From Deltaproteobacteria bacterium (GTDB lineage Bacteria > UBA10199 > DSSB01): DNA of 9,527 bases. Both the position numbers and the translations under genes were made by a program. Where the stretch lies: assembly GCA_021772695.1 (NCBI GenBank), contig JAJFLL010000327.1, positions 1 through 9,527 on the forward strand, read 5' to 3'. This document shows positions 6,250 to 9,527 of the stretch, piece by piece. Position 1 is the stretch's first letter, and the number at the start of each line of letters is the position of its first letter. The notes beneath the pieces were generated by a model. It saw nothing but the letters and a program-made list of their open reading frames with translations, searched no databases and was not told the DNA's origin.

Positions 6250-8922
6250 CTAATCCTTTTTCTCAGCTAGGGCCGCGTGGGCCGCAGCCAGCCGAGCTAC
6301 CGGCACCCGATAAGGAGAGCAACTCACATAATTTAGACCGATCTCATGACAAAAAGTCACCGAGGCTGGATCGCCACCGTGCTCTCCACAAATTCCCAAT
6401 TTTATCTGAGGTTTGGTTTTTCGCCCCAAATCAACAGCATGCTGCACCAAGCGTCCGACTCCATCTAAATCAAGTACGACAAATGGATCTCTAGGCAGAA
6501 TCTTTTTTTCTAAATAGACCGGTAAAAATTTCCCAACGTCATCACGAGAAAAACCAAAGGTTGTCTGAGTCAAATCATTGGTACCAAAGGAAAAAAAGTC
6601 GGCCTCGGTTGCTACTTGGTCGGCAGTTAAGGCAGCCCGCGGCAACTCTATCATGGTGCCGATTAGATATTTTAATTCGGTGTTTTTCTCTTTTAATACC
6701 TTTTCACAGGTAACCGAAACTACTTCTCGCATGATTTTCAACTCACCCACATGGCCCACCAAGGGGATCATTATCTCAGGGATGATGGAATAGCCTTCCT
6801 TTTGCACCAAGTCTACGGCTGCTTCCATGATGGCACGGGCCTGCATTTCGTATATTTCAGGATAGGTGATTCCGAGTCGACACCCGCGATGGCCCAGCAT
6901 GGGGTTAAACTCATGCAGACTTTCTAGTTTGGCTTTAATACGATCAACGGAATATCCCAAACGATTGGCCACTTGTTCGATCTCTTCTTCACTATGGGGC
7001 AAAAACTCATGCAAGGGAGGATCCAACAGACGAATCGTTACGGGAACATCCTTCATTTCACGAAAAATCCCGACAAAATCTCCTGTCTGCATGGGACGCA
7101 GTTTTTCAAGAGCCTCACGCCGACCTTCACGATCATCGGCAAGGATCATTTCTCGCACGGCACCGATACGGTCTTCTTCAAAAAACATATGCTCCGTTCG
7201 ACATAGACCTATGCCTTCTGCCCCAAATTTTCGCGCGACCCCAGCATCATGGGGAGTGTCGGCATTTGCCCGGACTTTTAAGGTGCGAAACTCATCGACC
7301 CATTCCATTAGTTTTCCAAAATCTCCGGAAAGTTCGGCCTCAACGGTGGGGACTTCTCCCAGAATTACATCCCCGGTGGAACCATTTAGTGTGATGAATT
7401 CTCCTTCGCGAATGACATGCTTCCCCACCATGAATTTCTTTCCCTCTTGATCTACTTGGAGGGTTTCACAGCCGGTGATACAGCATTTTCCCATGCCTCG
7501 TGCGACTACTGCCGCATGGCTTGTCATACCGCCACGGGCCGTTAAAATGCCCTGCGCTACATGCATGCCGTGAATGTCTTCGGGGGAAGTTTCTAGACGC
7601 ACCAGAATGACTTTGCGCCCCTGTTCGTAACATTTGGTGGCCTCTTCAGCGGTAAACACCACTTGACCGGTGGCGGCACCGGGAGAGGCGGGCAAGCCTT
7701 TGGCAATGATGTCTTGCTTGGCCTTCGGGTCTAAAGTGGGGTGCAGCAATTGATCGATTTGAGCTGGATCCACACGCAACACGGCGGTCTTTTTGTCAAT
7801 CAAGCCTTCGTCCTTCATATCGACGGCAATTTTTACCGCAGCCTGTGCCGTGCGCTTTCCATTGCGAGTCTGGAGCATCCAAACCTTTCCTTTTTCAATG
7901 GTAAACTCGATGTCTTGCATATCGCGGTAATGCTTTTCTAGATTTTGATAAATCTCTACTAAGGTTTGGTAGCACTCAGGCAGGACTTCTTCCATGGAAG
8001 ACAGATGTTGGTTTTCGGGGGTCTTCCCGGCAATATTGATGGGCTGTGGTGTACGAATACCGGCAACCACATCTTCGCCCTGGGCATTGATCAAAAACTC
8101 TCCAAAAAATTTCTTGTCTCCGGTTCCGGGGTCCCTAGTGAAGGCCACTCCTGTGGCACAATCATTTCCCATGTTGCCAAATACCATGGCTTGAATATTG
8201 ACTGCAGTTCCCCACTCAGAGGGTATATTGTTTATTCTACGATATTCGATGGCTCGTTTGTTCATCCAAGAATTAAATACCGCACCAATAGCCCCCCAGA
8301 GTTGTGACATGGCGTCTTGAGGAAACTCTTTGCCGGTCACCCTTAAAACATAATCCTTAAAACTCTTTACTACCGAACGCCAATTTTCGGCCTTCAAATG
8401 GGTATCGAGCCTAACTTTTGATTTTTCTTTTTCTTCCTCGAGTAGGTTTTCAAAACGGGTACGATCTAAACCCAATACAACATCGGAATACATTTGAATA
8501 AAACGACGATAGGAATCGAGAGCAAATCGTTCATCTTGAGCGGCCTCGGCAAGCCCTTGTACCGTTTCGTCATTGAGGCCCAAATTCAGGACTGTATCCA
8601 TCATGCCAGGCATGCTGATACGGGCCCCGGACCTAACGGAAAGCAATAAGGGAATTTTTAGGTCGCCAAATTTACGATTCATGGAAGCCTCGATCTTGGC
8701 GAGGTTCGCTTGCATTTCTTCTTTTAGACCTTCGGGGTATTGATTGTCTTGATCGTAATAGGTCGTACAAACTTCTGTAGAAATGGTGAAACCCGGAGGA
8801 ACGGGAATCCCTAAATTTACCATCTCAGCCAAATTGGCGCCTTTTCCGCCCAGCAGATTTTTCAGCTTGCTGCTGCCGTCTGCCTTATCGTTGCCAAAAT
8901 AATATATCCAGGGTCGGGGCAT
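6250..8922 (-). CDS. ppdK: Pyruvate, phosphate dikinase (PPDK)
   Basis: This cytoplasmic enzyme interconverts pyruvate + ATP + Pi and phosphoenolpyruvate + AMP + PPi. The protein is complete at 890 residues, close to the usual 870-890. Domains in order: N-terminal nucleotide-binding domain with GGKGANLAEM (residues 25-34) and the SVRSGARISMPGMMDT region (95-110); central phosphohistidine domain with TARGGMTSHAAVVARG, where H469 is the phosphate carrier; C-terminal TIM-barrel PEP/pyruvate domain with GLCRTEH (572-578), NPMLGHRG (673-680), GTNDLTQTTFGFSRDD (780-795), GICGEHGGDP (843-852) and the acid/base cysteine C868 in SCSPYRVPVARLA. All key residues are present, so activity is expected; direction cannot be read from sequence. 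A TAAGG Shine-Dalgarno about ten bases before the ATG overlaps the end of glyS, 12 bases upstream, so the two are almost certainly co-transcribed. No PPDK regulatory kinase gene is visible here. Confidence 0.98.
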   Translation of the reverse strand: MPRPWIYYFGNDKADGSSKLKNLLGGKGANLAEMVNLGIPVPPGFTISTEVCTTYYDQDNQYPEGLKEEMQANLAKIEASMNRKFGDLKIPLLLSVRSGARISMPGMMDTVLNLGLNDETVQGLAEAAQDERFALDSYRRFIQMYSDVVLGLDRTRFENLLEEEKEKSKVRLDTHLKAENWRSVVKSFKDYVLRVTGKEFPQDAMSQLWGAIGAVFNSWMNKRAIEYRRINNIPSEWGTAVNIQAMVFGNMGNDCATGVAFTRDPGTGDKKFFGEFLINAQGEDVVAGIRTPQPINIAGKTPENQHLSSMEEVLPECYQTLVEIYQNLEKHYRDMQDIEFTIEKGKVWMLQTRNGKRTAQAAVKIAVDMKDEGLIDKKTAVLRVDPAQIDQLLHPTLDPKAKQDIIAKGLPASPGAATGQVVFTAEEATKCYEQGRKVILVRLETSPEDIHGMHVAQGILTARGGMTSHAAVVARGMGKCCITGCETLQVDQEGKKFMVGKHVIREGEFITLNGSTGDVILGEVPTVEAELSGDFGKLMEWVDEFRTLKVRANADTPHDAGVARKFGAEGIGLCRTEHMFFEEDRIGAVREMILADDREGRREALEKLRPMQTGDFVGIFREMKDVPVTIRLLDPPLHEFLPHSEEEIEQVANRLGYSVDRIKAKLESLHEFNPMLGHRGCRLGITYPEIYEMQARAIMEAAVDLVQKEGYSIIPEIMIPLVGHVGELKIMREVVSVTCEKVLKEKNTELKYLIGTMIELPRAALTADQVATEADFFSFGTNDLTQTTFGFSRDDVGKFLPVYLEKKILPRDPFVVLDLDGVGRLVQHAVDLGRKTKPQIKLGICGEHGGDPASVTFCHEIGLNYVSCSPYRVPVARLAAAHAALAEKKD

Positions 8923-8934
8923 AAAAGTTCAACC

Positions 8935-9527
8935 TTATCGAGAACCGGGGATTTTATCGGTCAGGTACTGGGTAACTTGATCTATTGCAATGCGTTCTTG
9001 CTGAGTGGTGTCACGGTGCCGCACCGTGACCTTTTGGTCTGCCGCAGATTCAAAGTCAAAGGTTAATGCGTAAGGAGTACCTATTTCGTCTTGGCGGCGG
9101 TATCTTTTACCGATGGACCCCGTATCGTCATAATCCGTAGCAAATCTTTTTCTAAGTTCTGCTTCAAACTCTTTTGCCGGATCGGCTAATTTTCGAGACA
9201 GGGGCAATACTGCCGCCTGAACCGGAGCGATATGGGGGGCAAAACGTAAGACCGTTCGAGACTCTCCGCCAATCTCGTCTTCGTCATAGGCGTCAGCTAG
9301 AACAGTTAACAAAGTTCGGTCGACTCCCAAGGAAGTTTCGATGACGGCAGGAATATATTTTTCTTTGGTAGCATCATCAAAGACGCTTAAATCTTTACCA
9401 CTTCCCGAAATATGCTGATTCAAATCGTAATTCGACCGATTGGCAATTCCTTCTAACTCGGATACCCCGAATGGAAACTCATATTCCACGTCGGTGCACC
9501 CTTTGGCATAGTGAGCCAATTCATCGG
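8935..9527 (-). CDS. glyS: Glycyl-tRNA synthetase, alpha2 type, C-terminal part (5' end beyond window)
   Basis: This is the C-terminal 196 codons of a class II aminoacyl-tRNA synthetase that charges tRNA-Gly with glycine, using ATP and releasing AMP and PPi. The visible part begins DELAHYAKGCTDVEYEFPFG, followed by SELEGIANR, the motif 3 region SLGVDRTLL with its conserved arginine, then the HGTP-type anticodon-binding domain (IAPVQAAVLPL to the end) containing DYDDTGSIGKRYRRQDEIGTPY. This is the single-chain homodimeric (archaeal/eukaryote-like) GlyRS, also called GlyQS, and not the alpha2beta2 GlyQ+GlyS form. The TTG at 9519 is an internal leucine, since homology continues upstream of it, so the true start lies outside the window. 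A valine follows FPFG where a tryptophan is usual in FGWSELEG; its effect is unknown. The gene leads into ppdK after 12 bases. Confidence 0.96.
   Translation of the reverse strand, partial: DELAHYAKGCTDVEYEFPFGVSELEGIANRSNYDLNQHISGSGKDLSVFDDATKEKYIPAVIETSLGVDRTLLTVLADAYDEDEIGGESRTVLRFAPHIAPVQAAVLPLSRKLADPAKEFEAELRKRFATDYDDTGSIGKRYRRQDEIGTPYALTFDFESAADQKVTVRHRDTTQQERIAIDQVTQYLTDKIPGSR

Noticed and set aside
6866..7450. 194-codon open frame on the plus strand opposite ppdK
   Set aside because: It is the antisense of a fully conserved PPDK stretch, its product is Ser/Arg-rich shadow-type sequence with no recognisable domain, and no ribosome binding site was sought or needed to explain it.
9517..9519. 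TTG as the start of a short 194-residue protein
   Set aside because: The frame remains open upstream to the window edge and the residues before it (Asp-Glu) match internal GlyRS sequence, so this is a truncated GlyRS.

Overview
All five genes in this window lie on the minus strand, in transcription order glyS (3' part) - ppdK - YVTN-type lipoprotein - second beta-propeller lipoprotein - smc (missing only its last few codons). Coding density is high. There is no sign of phage, transposons, CRISPR arrays, tRNA or rRNA genes, and nothing looks recently acquired. The base composition is moderate, with no obvious change between genes. The organism is a Gram-negative-type bacterium, judged from two outer-membrane-type lipoprotein signal peptides. 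A one-chain (alpha2) glycyl-tRNA synthetase, a bacterial PPDK and the style of the Smc head would fit a deltaproteobacterium in the broad sense (Bdellovibrionota, Desulfobacterota or uncultured relatives). That placement is a weak inference from remembered family resemblance.

Layout from the right edge leftwards: (1) 9527-8935 is the C-terminal part of glycyl-tRNA synthetase, with class II motif 3 and the anticodon-binding domain. (2) 12 bases later, 8922-6250 is a complete 890-residue pyruvate, phosphate dikinase, whose Shine-Dalgarno overlaps the glyS stop codon. (3) After a 59-base gap holding a perfect 12-bp palindrome, 6190-4985 is a 401-residue lipoprotein that reads as a seven-bladed propeller. 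(4) Its stop codon overlaps, as TAATG, the start of a second propeller lipoprotein of 414 residues (4985-3741) with an unusually long N-terminal region before its lipobox. (5) After a 192-base gap containing an inverted repeat, smc starts at 3548 with TTG behind a good GGAG ribosome binding site and runs off the left edge.

How they may work together: glyS and ppdK look co-transcribed. GlyRS releases AMP and PPi, and PPDK uses exactly these two when it runs towards ATP synthesis, so a metabolic link is possible but unproven. The two lipoproteins are translationally coupled and probably act together at the cell envelope; neither has a visible catalytic motif. Smc is the chromosome-organising ATPase and probably has its own promoter or translational control in the 192-base gap. 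The window is mostly housekeeping. The least understood part is the lipoprotein pair, and no clearly new system was found.
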